A DNA stretch of 39,948 nt from an uncultured bacterium (GCA_903874345.1 CAIQRY010000062.1:1-39948), one strand, 5' to 3'; numbered from the stretch's first letter, positions 22,647-30,984 are shown. Notes: generated by a model not told the origin, from the letters alone. A program made the numbers and translations.

Positions 22647-23678
22647 TTACTTTTTTAAAATATTTTTAAGATAACTTTTAAACGGTTTAGGAGCATCAGA
22701 ACCCAAGGCGCAAAAACTACTATCCGCTAAATTATCTAATAACTCATTAAATAATTTATGATCGGGCTCCGGATGATTAAATAATTCAAAGAGGCGGTAA
22801 GTTCCTTCCCGACAAGCGGTGCAATTACCACAACTTTGCTCATGATAAAAATTTAACCAATATTTAAATAATCTATCCTTTTTAGTACTTCTCTCATCAT
22901 AAACCATAATGGAGCCGGCGCCGGAGACAGGCTGATCAAGCTGCTTGGAATTTAAAACTTCACCTGCCGCTTCCCCGCCGACTTGGACAAAAAAGCTGTA
23001 GGACGGATAATTATTCGTTCGATGCAAAACTTCGGCGATTGATAAATCAGCCGGCAAAGAATAAACGCCGCGATGCTTCACCGAACCGTTAATGGTATAC
23101 CAACGCTCGTTTTTAAATTTCCCGCGCGCGACCAGGCTAACGTTATAAAAAGTTTCGGTATTATTTATTAAGGTTGGATGACCATGCAGGCCATGCTCGG
23201 TCGGATAAGGCGGTTTAAGCCGCGGTTCAACTTTTCGTCCTTCAATTAAATTTAATAAAGCGGATTCTTCACCACTAATATAAGTTAAAATTTCCGGCTT
23301 CACAATAAATTCCATTTTCTCGCCTAACTTTTTATACTTCGGGAGAGTTAAAACTTTTTTTAAGCCCGGACCGTAAGCGCGGAAATATTCGCGGTTCAAG
23401 AAAAAATAAATTTTATGAACTTTAGCCGGGTTTAAAAACTCTTCGGCTAAATAAACGCCATTTATTACTTCCTGCGGAAAATTCTTAATTAAGTAACCGT
23501 CTTTCTTAACGCCGGGCTCGCCTTCGGCACCATTCACAACAATATAGGCGATTTTCCGCGTTGCTAGCGCGCTTTTAACCGCTGCCCATTTCTGGGCGAC
23601 CGGATACGAAGCGCCGCCGCGGCCGACTAAATTCGCGTCAGTAATTTTTTTCAAAATATTTCTGCTATTTACCGGCAT
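22647..23678 (-). CDS. Shortened NuoF/HndC-like NADH-binding flavoprotein
   Basis: Predicted to carry electrons between NAD(H) and the neighbouring hydrogenase. The FMN/NADH region shows GRGGASYPVAQKW (19-31), VNGAEGEPGVKKD (48-60) and YISGEESALLNLIEG (133-147). An SLBB-like segment spans about 205-265. The [4Fe-4S] site has Cys283, Cys286, Cys289 and Cys323 (SCGNCTACREG ... SFCALG). At 343 aa it lacks both the N-terminal thioredoxin-like [2Fe-2S] domain and the C-terminal ferredoxin domains of HndC/HydB subunits (about 600 aa). No NuoE/HydC-like gene is adjacent. It sits 5 bp after gap and 10 bp before the membrane gene. Confidence 0.88.
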   Translation of the reverse strand: MPVNSRNILKKITDANLVGRGGASYPVAQKWAAVKSALATRKIAYIVVNGAEGEPGVKKDGYLIKNFPQEVINGVYLAEEFLNPAKVHKIYFFLNREYFRAYGPGLKKVLTLPKYKKLGEKMEFIVKPEILTYISGEESALLNLIEGRKVEPRLKPPYPTEHGLHGHPTLINNTETFYNVSLVARGKFKNERWYTINGSVKHRGVYSLPADLSIAEVLHRTNNYPSYSFFVQVGGEAAGEVLNSKQLDQPVSGAGSIMVYDERSTKKDRLFKYWLNFYHEQSCGNCTACREGTYRLFELFNHPEPDHKLFNELLDNLADSSFCALGSDAPKPFKSYLKNILKK

Positions 23679-23683
23679 GAAAT

Positions 23684-24697
23684 TTATTTAATAAATTTGC
23701 CTAAATAATTCGCGAGCTCCACAAAGCGATTCGAATAGCCCCATTCGTTATCATACCAAGCGATGACTTTTAAGAGGTCGCCACCAACTATTTTTGTGCA
23801 TTTTAAATCGACAATGGCGCTATGCGGGTTGCCGATAATATCGGTCGAAACTAATTCTTCATTCGAAGCTTCGATAATATTTTTCATTTTACCCTTAGCC
23901 GCTTTTAGGAAAGCGCGGTTCACGGCTTCGACCGTGGTTTTTTTATTTAAAACATAAACCGTATCGCATAAGGAACCGACGGGCGTGGGGACCCGGACGG
24001 ATAAGCCGTCAAAACGATTCTTTAAGGACGGGATTGTTTCGGCGGCAGCAATGGCGGCACCGGTCGTGGTCGGGATAATATTAATCGCGGCAGAACGGGC
24101 GCGGCGCAAGTCTTTATGCGGACCGTCGACTAAATTCTGATCCGCGGTATAGGAATGAACTGTGGTCATCAGGGCTTTTTTAATCCCGAAGACGTCTTTG
24201 ATAACCTTAGTTGTCGGGGCCAAGCAATTGGTCGTACAGGAGGCGCAGGAAATAAGATTATCATTTTTGGTTAGTTTATTTTCATTAACCCCCATAACAA
24301 TAGTCTTCACGCTTCCTTTCTTAGCGGGCGCCGATAAAATAACTTTTTTGGCACCAGCCTTCAGATGCATAGTTAAACCCTCCTTATCCGTAAATCGTCC
24401 GGTACATTCTAAAACAACATCAACCTTCATGTTTTTCCAGGGGAGCTGGGTCGGGTCTTTAACCGCTAAAACCGGGATCTTTTGGCCATTGACCAAGAGC
24501 GAATCTTTAGTCGCGCCAATCTTCTGTTTCGTCGTGCCGTAGCAGGAATCATATTGCAAAAGATGCGCTAAGGTCGCCGGGTCAGTTAAATCATTAATCG
24601 CCACGACTTTAATGTTCGGAAAACGCATCCAAATAACCTTAAAAGCGGCGCGGCCAATTCGACCGAAACCGTTAATGGCTAAATTCATTTTTTTCAT
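23684..24697 (-). CDS. gap: Glyceraldehyde-3-phosphate dehydrogenase
   Basis: Oxidises glyceraldehyde-3-phosphate to 1,3-bisphosphoglycerate, yielding NADH, in glycolysis. The NAD-binding start is LAINGFGRIGRAAF. The catalytic cysteine lies in SCASCTTNCLAP (about 150-161), followed by HSYTADQNLVDGPHKDLRRARS, TGAAIAAAETIP and the C-terminal WYDNEWGYSNRF. At 337 aa the length is normal. The annotated start gives MKKMNLAINGFG; the internal ATG at 24688 gives the more typical MNLAINGFG. It is first in a run with the NuoF-like and hydrogenase genes, coupling its NADH to H2 formation. Confidence 0.98.
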   Translation of the reverse strand: MKKMNLAINGFGRIGRAAFKVIWMRFPNIKVVAINDLTDPATLAHLLQYDSCYGTTKQKIGATKDSLLVNGQKIPVLAVKDPTQLPWKNMKVDVVLECTGRFTDKEGLTMHLKAGAKKVILSAPAKKGSVKTIVMGVNENKLTKNDNLISCASCTTNCLAPTTKVIKDVFGIKKALMTTVHSYTADQNLVDGPHKDLRRARSAAINIIPTTTGAAIAAAETIPSLKNRFDGLSVRVPTPVGSLCDTVYVLNKKTTVEAVNRAFLKAAKGKMKNIIEASNEELVSTDIIGNPHSAIVDLKCTKIVGGDLLKVIAWYDNEWGYSNRFVELANYLGKFIK

Positions 24698-24735
24698 ATA
24701 AAAAACTTAAAATAATTCTAAATTATTACTAAAAT

Positions 24736-24744
24736 ATTATAGCA
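24736..24744 (-). promoter_or_regulatory. Extended -10 promoter of the gap-hydrogenase run
   Basis: On the minus strand TGCTATAAT at 24744-24736, an extended -10 with a consensus hexamer. The -35 region (TTTATT, 17 bp upstream) is weak. It lies between the upstream terminator and gap, which suits a new transcript. Confidence 0.65.
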
Positions 24745-24761
24745 TATTTCCTAAAAATAAT

Positions 24762-24797
24762 AAAAAACGCGACCCAGCAAATAGGGTCGCATTTTTT
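24762..24797 (-). terminator. Terminator of the rpsB-tsf-PSP1 run
   Basis: GCGACCC (24769-24775) and GGGTCGC (24784-24790) form a perfect 7-bp stem, loop of 8. On the minus strand the stem runs into GTTTTTTA. An A/T stretch continues the stem past one mismatch. Confidence 0.88.
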
Positions 24798-24823
24798 TAT
24801 ATCAATTCTCTCAATTTTTTTAG

Positions 24824-25636
24824 TTATTTCTTCTTATTATGCCGATTGATATCAACTTCAATAATCACGTCTCTTTCGCCCTCCTTATCAGCGTTGATTT
24901 TGACGTCCACAGTCTGCTTTAAGATATGATGGCCGACTACCACGCCGCGAGTGCCGTCGACATTAACGCGCGTCCCAATGGGCGGGAGTTCCCCGGCCAT
25001 GGCTTTATAGCCTTCGTATTCATAAGACAAGCAGCACATCAAACGGCCGCACATCCCCGAGATTCTTTCGCTCCCGCGATGGACAACTTGTTGCGCTTCG
25101 GCCATCTCCGAAGTAATGGATGAGAATTCATTTAAAAATCCGCGGCAACACAAACCACGACCGCAAGGACCGCAATCACCAGTAATCCGCGCTTCGTCGC
25201 GCGTTCCAATTTGCGTCAAACGAATATTCACACCGAAGTGCCCAGCTAAATCTTTGACCAATTCGCGAAAATCAACCCGACCGTCGGAGATAAAGGCAAA
25301 ATTTAAACGGTTCCCTTCATAAGAAGAATGGACATCAACGAGTTTCATGGGAAGGCTATGCTTCTTAATCATTTCTCGACAATACTCCATGATTTCTTCT
25401 TTCTTTTCCGGCGTTGGCAATTTCGCCACGTCATCATATTCGGCTTTGCGTAAAATCGGTTTTATTTCCCGAGCGCTCGTTGTCGTCTTATCGTCAAAAA
25501 TAGAAATAATACGACCGAGTTCACGACCGAGTTCGGTTTCCACAATCACGAATTCGCCGGCCGAGAGCGCTAAATCGCCCACGGAAAAATTATAAACCTT
25601 GTCCCAGGGCGCAAATTGTATTTGAGCAAGTATCAT
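24824..25636 (-). CDS. PSP1-domain protein, RicT/YaaT-like
   Basis: In Bacillus subtilis RicT (YaaT) forms a Fe-S-containing complex with RicA and RicF that affects RNA processing. The PSP1 core is visible around 60-150 (AFISDGRVDFRELVKDLAGHF). The cysteine motif is intact: DCGPCGRGLCC (Cys155, 158, 163, 164) and MCGRLMCC (Cys196, 201, 202). The frame could begin at a TTG at 25648, but the ATG at 25636 gives MILAQIQFAPW and avoids a start next to the preceding hairpin. The resulting 270 aa are normal. It follows tsf in the rpsB-tsf unit; RicA and RicF homologues are not in the window. Confidence 0.9.
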   Translation of the reverse strand: MILAQIQFAPWDKVYNFSVGDLALSAGEFVIVETELGRELGRIISIFDDKTTTSAREIKPILRKAEYDDVAKLPTPEKKEEIMEYCREMIKKHSLPMKLVDVHSSYEGNRLNFAFISDGRVDFRELVKDLAGHFGVNIRLTQIGTRDEARITGDCGPCGRGLCCRGFLNEFSSITSEMAEAQQVVHRGSERISGMCGRLMCCLSYEYEGYKAMAGELPPIGTRVNVDGTRGVVVGHHILKQTVDVKINADKEGERDVIIEVDINRHNKKK

Positions 25637-25648
25637 GGTATTAAACAA

Positions 25649-25673
25649 TTAACCCCGGGGTAACCGGGGTTAA
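25649..25673 (-). other. Strong hairpin between tsf and the PSP1 gene
   Basis: TTAACCCCGG (25649-25658) and CCGGGGTTAA (25664-25673) form a perfect 10-bp stem with a 5-nt loop. On the minus strand it is followed only by TTGTTTAATACC, a poor T run. It may be a partial terminator or an mRNA processing or stability element that lowers PSP1 expression relative to tsf. Confidence 0.6.
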
Positions 25674-25676
25674 TAA

Positions 25677-26471
25677 TTAGAGAGCAAAACGGACGAACTT
25701 TAAGACGTTCGTACCGCCTAAAATATCTTTGACTTTTTTCTTATCATCTTTAATATACTCCTGTTCGATTAAGCAAACTTCGGAATAAAACTTATTCATT
25801 TTGCCTTCGACGATCTTATCAACCATAGCCGCCGGCTTCCCTTCTTTGAGCAATTGTTCTTTATAGATTTCTTTTTCATGGGCCATTTCTTCAGCCGCGA
25901 CTTCCGAGGATAAGATATATTTCGGATTGGCTGCCGCGACTTGCATCGCGACTTCCATGGCAATATCTTCTTTGCCCGCCGCGTCGAGGGCGACTAAAAC
26001 GCCCATTCGGCCACCTAAATGAGAATAGGCCGCTACGCTCGCGCCGGAAACAGTCGCAAAGCGCTTAAGACCCATTTTTTCGCCGGTCGTGCCGCTTAAA
26101 TTATCAATATTTTCCTGAACCGTGCCCTTTTCCATAGAGAGAGCCAACAAGGCTTCTAGGGTCGCCGGTTTATTAGTCTTTACTAAAGCTAAGATCTGAT
26201 CGGCAAAAGCCTGAAATTTTTCATTGCGAGCGACAAAATCGGTTTCGGAATTAAGCTCAATCATATAAGCTTCATTCTTCGCGTCGCTTACGCCAACTTT
26301 AATTACGCCCTCGCTCGCTTCGCGATCGGTGCGTTTAGCGGCTTTGGCGATTCCGCTCTTGCGTAAAATATCGACGGCTTTTTCGAGGTCGTTACCCGCT
26401 TCTTTCAAAGCCTTCTGGCAATCAACCATACCCGCGCCGGTCATTTCGCGCAACTGTTTAATGAGTTCCAT
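25677..26471 (-). CDS. tsf: Elongation factor Ts
   Basis: The guanine-nucleotide exchange factor for EF-Tu. The N-terminal UBA-like domain reads LIKQLREMTGAGMVDCQKAL. The EF-Tu contact is ELNSETDFVARNEKF (about 73-87). The core domain carries GRMGVLVAL and AMQVAAANPKYI. The 264 aa are within the family range. It follows rpsB with a 31-bp gap, the near-universal rpsB-tsf order, and has no Shine-Dalgarno sequence before its ATG. Confidence 0.98.
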   Translation of the reverse strand: MELIKQLREMTGAGMVDCQKALKEAGNDLEKAVDILRKSGIAKAAKRTDREASEGVIKVGVSDAKNEAYMIELNSETDFVARNEKFQAFADQILALVKTNKPATLEALLALSMEKGTVQENIDNLSGTTGEKMGLKRFATVSGASVAAYSHLGGRMGVLVALDAAGKEDIAMEVAMQVAAANPKYILSSEVAAEEMAHEKEIYKEQLLKEGKPAAMVDKIVEGKMNKFYSEVCLIEQEYIKDDKKKVKDILGGTNVLKFVRFAL

Positions 26472-26502
26472 ATTGTTAAATGAAAATTTATAAGAAGTAA
26501 AT

Positions 26503-27195
26503 TTATTTGACGTTCTTTTTGCCTTCTAAGACCGCATCGCGAATGGACGCTAAAATTAATTTAATGGTCTTAGTCGAATCGTCATTGGCCGGAATCGGAT
26601 AAGTAACTTCTTCCGGATTGACGTTCGTATCGCAAATAGCAATAATCGGAATATTTTTCTGACGCGCTTCCTTAACCGCCGTTTCTTCCTCTTTAATATC
26701 CCAAATAAATAAAGCGTCTGGCATCTTGTTTAACATCGTTAAGCCGCCAACGCGCAGTTCTAATTTTTTAATTTCACGTTCGAAATCCAAACGCTCCTTT
26801 TTCGTGTATTTATCTAATTTACCCGTATCGCGTTTCTCAATTAAATCAAGATATTTCTTCACGGATTTCTTAACCACGGCAAAATTAGTTAAATAACCGC
26901 CGAGCCATTTACCGACGATATACGGTTGGCCGACTTCGACCGCCATTTTCTTAAGCGGTTCGGAGACCTGGTTCTTAGTGCCGACAAATAAAATACTTTT
27001 ACCCTCGCTAACTAATTTCGCCATGAATTCAAAAGCTTCTAACATTTTTTCCTGAGTTTTCTTGAGGTCAATAATGTAGATGCCATTTTTCGACGTGAAA
27101 ATGAATTGCTCCATTTTCGGATGCCAACGGTTAGTCCGATGGCCGAAGTGCATGCCGGCTTTCAGCATGTCTTCTAACTTGGGAACAGTTAACAT
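26503..27195 (-). CDS. rpsB: 30S ribosomal protein uS2
   Basis: A small-subunit protein assembled late, near uS1/bS21 binding sites. The family start LEDMLKAGMHFGHRTNRWHP is clear, followed by FIFTSKNGIYIIDLKKT, GKWLGGYLTNF and IPANDDSTKTIKLI. The 230 aa are normal. It heads rpsB-tsf-PSP1 and is transcribed from the promoter at 27363-27335. Its leader of about 130 nt is heavily structured, as if to allow autoregulation by S2. Confidence 0.98.
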   Translation of the reverse strand: MLTVPKLEDMLKAGMHFGHRTNRWHPKMEQFIFTSKNGIYIIDLKKTQEKMLEAFEFMAKLVSEGKSILFVGTKNQVSEPLKKMAVEVGQPYIVGKWLGGYLTNFAVVKKSVKKYLDLIEKRDTGKLDKYTKKERLDFEREIKKLELRVGGLTMLNKMPDALFIWDIKEEETAVKEARQKNIPIIAICDTNVNPEEVTYPIPANDDSTKTIKLILASIRDAVLEGKKNVK

Positions 27196-27210
27196 ATTTT
27201 TCTTTTTTAG

Positions 27211-27327
27211 CTCGACTTAAAAAGCCGAGTTCGTCTGCTCCCCAGCTCCGGTAATCCGGAGAAGAAAAAGATGGCTAAAAGCCAACGGGAGCATGATGAT
27301 TATTAATAAAATAGAGGTAAAACCTCT
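27211..27327 (-). promoter_or_regulatory. Multi-hairpin rpsB leader RNA
   Basis: Reading the minus-strand transcript: stem 1 at the 5' end, 27327-27313 (AGAGGT/ACCTCT). A long-range helix TGCTCCC (27293-27287) with GGGAGCA (27242-27236) encloses a small stem GGCT/AGCC (27283-27273) and a 6-bp stem CTCCGG/CCGGAG with an ATTA loop (27261-27246), making a three-way junction. A final 8-bp stem (CTCGGCTT/AAGTCGAG, 27229-27211) ends about 16 nt before the start codon. Four independent complementary stems in about 120 nt are unlikely by chance. The role is inferred. Confidence 0.65.
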
Positions 27328-27334
27328 GTGTCTA

Positions 27335-27363
27335 AATATAGATTAAATTTTGGCCATTGTCAA
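27335..27363 (-). promoter_or_regulatory. Promoter of rpsB
   Basis: On the minus strand a perfect TTGACA (27363-27358), 17 bp and TATATT (27340-27335). It begins 11 bp after the stop of the upstream transglutaminase-like gene, with no terminator between them. Confidence 0.85.
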
Positions 27364-27374
27364 GAGAAAAGGCC

Positions 27375-28838
27375 CTATTGCTGATAGAAATCCTTGACGG
27401 CCTGATTAAAAGTCACCACAGCCTGATTATAAGAGTTAACTTTAGTCTGGTAATTGGCATAAGCGTCATTATACTGGTTAACCGCGTTATTATAAGTCGG
27501 GACTAAACTATTATACTGCGCGTAATTGCCGCTCGCATAATAAGCGTCTAATTGCTTCTTCAAATCACTAACCGCGGTCGCCTGGGCATTAATACTGGTC
27601 TCTAAATTATCAATAATCGCTTGATTAGTGCTTAAATCCGTTTGCTGTTGTTTTAAATTCGCGATTTTAGCCTTAACAGCGCTAAGCCCGGTATAAGACA
27701 CGCCGGTCGTTTTCTGATAAATCTCGACTTTTCCTAAAACCGCGGAATTAAACAAATTATCAAAGTCATTCGTGGTCGCTTTCGCTTGGCCATTAATTGA
27801 CTGCGGAATTATGCCTAAGGGAAAATAATTAGTCGTCTCGGCGTAACAATAGCCGGAACCATTTAAAGAATCCGCGACCGGGCACTGTAGCCCCACCGCG
27901 CTATGATTAATATCCGGGAAGTCTAAAATCGCGGCGCCATAACCTAAATCGCGTAACAGGGCGACGGCTAAAAATGTTTTATCCGAACAAACACCGCGAT
28001 CGAGATACAAAGTTTCATAAGGATAATAAGGATCAAGATTGCGGTCGCTATTTAAACTTAATTTTCCGAAATCATAAGGGATATACTGAATAAAAGACAG
28101 AGTGAATTCAGCGAGCTCATCGCTCGTCCAATTATTACTTAGAGCGGTCGCCCGCAAAGAGGCGGCTAGATTATTTAAAGTCAGGTCGCCGCTTCGGGCT
28201 TTCAAAAATAAGCCATAGAAAGCGTCACGCGGATTAGCGGGCGGATTGCTTGTGCTATAAGTATAAACTTTCGGCGAATTTTTATAAGTGTTATAAAGAG
28301 TCGATGATAAATTTAGACTAACATTATAAGCGGTCGTTTGATATTTAAAATTAAAATTACTGGCTGACAAAGTCGCGGGTACATCAGCGCCGGGAGCTAT
28401 CGGAATCTTCGCGAGATTAGCGTCCGTAATTCCTAGGCCTTGCTGGCGAATGACCTGAAAAGCGGTCGCAGGATCGCCAAGCGACAATAACTTTAAAGTC
28501 AGAGGATTAATATAATAAGCCTGACCTTTATCTTGTACTTTAAGGAGGATGCGGCCGCCTAAACGACTCGGCGCACCCTGGACTAAAAATTTACTTAGGT
28601 CCGTATTAGTCACGCCCAAACCTAAATTACGCATCAGATTAAGGGCGTCGGCCGGACGACCTAAATAATAACGTTCGCTATTTAAGGGATTAACATACCA
28701 GGCTTGGCCCTTGTCTTCAACCTGTAATAAAATACGACCGTTTAAATTTAGTCCCGCGGCTTGGGCAATATTAAAAACACCGGCGAGCGCCGCAACAACG
28801 ATTAAAGATAAAAATATTTTTGATATTTTTTTGAACAT
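27375..28838 (-). CDS. Secreted transglutaminase-like protein with surface repeats
   Basis: Sec signal peptide at 1-28 (cut near AQAAG). Two repeats of about 50 residues follow: about 33-83 (GRILLQVEDKGQAWYVNPL) and 95-143 (GRILLKVQDKGQAYYINPL), a repeat I associate with CPR surface proteins. The middle (about 200-350) looks like a papain-fold transglutaminase-like domain: Cys284 in RGVCSDKTF, His312 in INHSAVG and Glu334 in YAETTN form a plausible triad. Residues 385-487 are a Gln/Asn-rich coiled coil. It may cleave or crosslink peptides at the cell surface (inference). Last gene of the Fe-SOD run, 8 bp after the phosphatase gene. Confidence 0.85.
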   Translation of the reverse strand: MFKKISKIFLSLIVVAALAGVFNIAQAAGLNLNGRILLQVEDKGQAWYVNPLNSERYYLGRPADALNLMRNLGLGVTNTDLSKFLVQGAPSRLGGRILLKVQDKGQAYYINPLTLKLLSLGDPATAFQVIRQQGLGITDANLAKIPIAPGADVPATLSASNFNFKYQTTAYNVSLNLSSTLYNTYKNSPKVYTYSTSNPPANPRDAFYGLFLKARSGDLTLNNLAASLRATALSNNWTSDELAEFTLSFIQYIPYDFGKLSLNSDRNLDPYYPYETLYLDRGVCSDKTFLAVALLRDLGYGAAILDFPDINHSAVGLQCPVADSLNGSGYCYAETTNYFPLGIIPQSINGQAKATTNDFDNLFNSAVLGKVEIYQKTTGVSYTGLSAVKAKIANLKQQQTDLSTNQAIIDNLETSINAQATAVSDLKKQLDAYYASGNYAQYNSLVPTYNNAVNQYNDAYANYQTKVNSYNQAVVTFNQAVKDFYQQ

Positions 28839-28846
28839 GATGATTA

Positions 28847-29518
28847 TTAATCAACAAGCGTGACGAATAAATCTTCGGCGGGCGGGGTCGGCAGATGGCT
28901 TGCATCATTAAGATAATTAATTTTCAGGTAGCCGTTTCGATCAATGACTAATTTTGTGACCGAGGACTGAAAAATTTCTAAAGATAAAAAACCAATGGCG
29001 TCAGCGTTAAGAATGCCGGTCACAAGGGCCTTAATAAAATTGCCGTGCGAAAAAAGTGCAATCTTCTTCCCTTTATTATGCTTAAAAATGTCCGCTAAGG
29101 CGCGGCGCGCCACGGTCTGCATCTCATCCAACTCTTTATCGAGAATGCGATAATGTTTTAATTTTTTTTCCCGCGTTTTTTCCGACATCTGGAAATATTT
29201 GATGCGATACCACTTGACCCAGTCGATTTCATCCAAGCGCTTATCGATCAGAATTTCTTTTTTCGCCTTTTCGGCATAGTCCATGGCCGTTTCCTGCGCT
29301 CGAACCAAGCTACTGGTATAAATCCGATCGAGCTTCATGGTCATTAGTCGCTTGGTTAGATAACGGCGCTGTTTAAGACCCGCGGGCGACAAGGGCATGT
29401 TTCGTTCGCCGACTTTCTTTTCTAAACGATAGTCGGGGTGGCAGTGGCGAATTAAATAAATTTCAGTATAGGGCCGAACGGTTTTCGGCTTTAATTTACT
29501 ATAGGGATTTTTATACAT
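28847..29518 (-). CDS. Histidine phosphatase superfamily protein
   Basis: A phosphoglycerate-mutase-like phosphatase. The phospho-accepting histidine sits in EIYLIRHCHPDYR (about 20-32); the usual RHG/RHA reads RHC here. Other active-site elements are RIYTSSLVRAQETA (Arg near 80) and the second histidine in ALFSHGNFIKALV. The 223 aa match small broad-specificity phosphatases (PhoE/GpmB-like); the substrate cannot be named. It lies 1 bp after the PHP-domain gene and 8 bp before the transglutaminase-like gene. Confidence 0.88.
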   Translation of the reverse strand: MYKNPYSKLKPKTVRPYTEIYLIRHCHPDYRLEKKVGERNMPLSPAGLKQRRYLTKRLMTMKLDRIYTSSLVRAQETAMDYAEKAKKEILIDKRLDEIDWVKWYRIKYFQMSEKTREKKLKHYRILDKELDEMQTVARRALADIFKHNKGKKIALFSHGNFIKALVTGILNADAIGFLSLEIFQSSVTKLVIDRNGYLKINYLNDASHLPTPPAEDLFVTLVD

Positions 29519-29519
29519 A

Positions 29520-30233
29520 TTATTTACTCTTTAGGAATTCTTCGACTTCTTGATAGCCACTCGACCCGAAAATAATTTCCGTCGGAATTTTAAATGGCAA
29601 TTCGGCTAAAATACTATCATCGCCAAGCCAAGTAATAAAATGGGCATCGGAATTAATAACAATTTTAGTTTTATTAGCAATTGTCCAATCGATTACTCGT
29701 TTAACATCAGCAATAAACGCTTCATTTTTTAAATTTCGTCTGATGACACTTAAATTAATCTCCAAAAGAACTCGATATTTTAAGCCGGCGGCCATGACCG
29801 CTTCCAAATCTACCGGATAAAGTGGTAAATATGGATGCGAAATGATATGAATCCGATTCTGGGCCATAGCCTTAATAATCGCCGCTGTATTAGCCGCGCG
29901 ACCTAAACCCGGAGGCATAGAAACGGTGTGCAGGCCGGCAAGAACGATATCTAATTTAGTTTGATCAGTAGATGGTAAATCTAGCGTTCCATCAGGATTA
30001 ATATTTGCTTCGCAACCTTTTAAGACGCGAACGTCGAATAATTTTTCCGGAACGCAATTAATGTTGGAGAAATAATATTTATAACCTTCGCAATCCGGCA
30101 AGACTAAGGGTCCATGATCGGTAATAGCAATCGCTTCTAAGCCTTTTTCCGAAGCGTCTTTAGCGATTTCTAAAATTGTATTATAAGCATGACCACTGGC
30201 GACAGTGTGAAGATGAAAATCAAACTTCAACAT
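29520..30233 (-). CDS. PHP-domain metal-dependent phosphoesterase (YcdX-like)
   Basis: A polymerase/histidinol-phosphatase domain with its metal ligands in order: FDFHLHTVASGHA (His7, His9), AITDHGP, KGCEANI, LAGLHTV, ISHPYLP and INSDAH. The spacing resembles YcdX-type phosphatases, which bind a trinuclear zinc centre. The 237 aa match YcdX (about 245). The substrate is unknown; there are no histidine-biosynthesis genes nearby, so HisK is unlikely. It is 26 bp downstream of the Fe-SOD gene and 1 bp upstream of the histidine phosphatase. Confidence 0.9.
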   Translation of the reverse strand: MLKFDFHLHTVASGHAYNTILEIAKDASEKGLEAIAITDHGPLVLPDCEGYKYYFSNINCVPEKLFDVRVLKGCEANINPDGTLDLPSTDQTKLDIVLAGLHTVSMPPGLGRAANTAAIIKAMAQNRIHIISHPYLPLYPVDLEAVMAAGLKYRVLLEINLSVIRRNLKNEAFIADVKRVIDWTIANKTKIVINSDAHFITWLGDDSILAELPFKIPTEIIFGSSGYQEVEEFLKSK

Positions 30234-30259
30234 ATAGAAATAGTTAAATGAATTTAAGT

Positions 30260-30850
30260 TTAGAGATTACGAGCCGCAAAGTCCCAATTCCATAAGTTAC
30301 GCATGACAGTATCAACGAAATCAGCGCGACGATTCTGGTAATCAAGATAATAGGCATGTTCCCAGACATCAACGGTCAATAAATTTTTCAAGTTTGGGCC
30401 AAACGGCATTTCGGCATTAGCGGTTTTCATAATTTTAAGCTCGCCATTATCAAGCACGAGCCAAGCCCAGCCGCTCCCGAACTGTGCGAGAGCCGCGGCT
30501 TTGAATTCAGCATATAATTTTTCCAAATCACCAAAATTTTTATTAATTAAAGATAAAAGTGCGGCGCTTGGTTCCATCTTAGCCGCGGCCGGACGCAAAC
30601 TATTCCAGAAAAAAGTATGGTTATAATGTTGTGCGGCATTATTAAAGATTGCTTTCTGATTCGGATTGGTCGCAGTTTTCAGAAGAATGTTTTCTAAGCT
30701 TTCGTTTTCTAAATCAATACCAGTGATTAGCTTATTTAGATTATCAACATAAGTCTGGTGATGCTTGCCGTAATGGAACTCTAAAGTGCGCCCGGAAATA
30801 TGTGGTTCTAAGGCCTCTTTACTAAAAGGCAAAGGAGACAAAGTAAACAT
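30260..30850 (-). CDS. sodB: Superoxide dismutase, Fe type
   Basis: Converts superoxide to H2O2 and O2. Metal ligands by homology are His26 (EFHYGKHH), His78 (QHYNHTFFW), Asp161 and His165 (VDVWEHAYYLDY). Gln74 in NAAQHYNH is at the position that favours iron over manganese. At 196 aa the length matches FeSOD. It is the first gene of the minus-strand run to the transglutaminase-like gene. The 240-bp gap upstream (30851-31090) also holds the promoter of the divergent 221-aa gene. I see only weak minus-strand promoter candidates (TATAAT at 30954-30949 without a good -35). Confidence 0.96.
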   Translation of the reverse strand: MFTLSPLPFSKEALEPHISGRTLEFHYGKHHQTYVDNLNKLITGIDLENESLENILLKTATNPNQKAIFNNAAQHYNHTFFWNSLRPAAAKMEPSAALLSLINKNFGDLEKLYAEFKAAALAQFGSGWAWLVLDNGELKIMKTANAEMPFGPNLKNLLTVDVWEHAYYLDYQNRRADFVDTVMRNLWNWDFAARNL

Positions 30851-30984
30851 ATGTTTGAGATTAAATTTTTAATTTTTTACTAAACGGCCCAGGTAGCCCC
30901 GGTCAAGTTTATTGCCGCTTGTCCGGAGCTAAATCGGTCGTAGGCATTATTATAACAGTAATTAAGCGAAGTAGCCAGACTAGG

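Noticed and set aside
25637-25648. TTG start of the PSP1 gene
   Set aside because: The ATG 12 bases further in gives the typical N-terminus, and the TTG lies directly against a strong hairpin.
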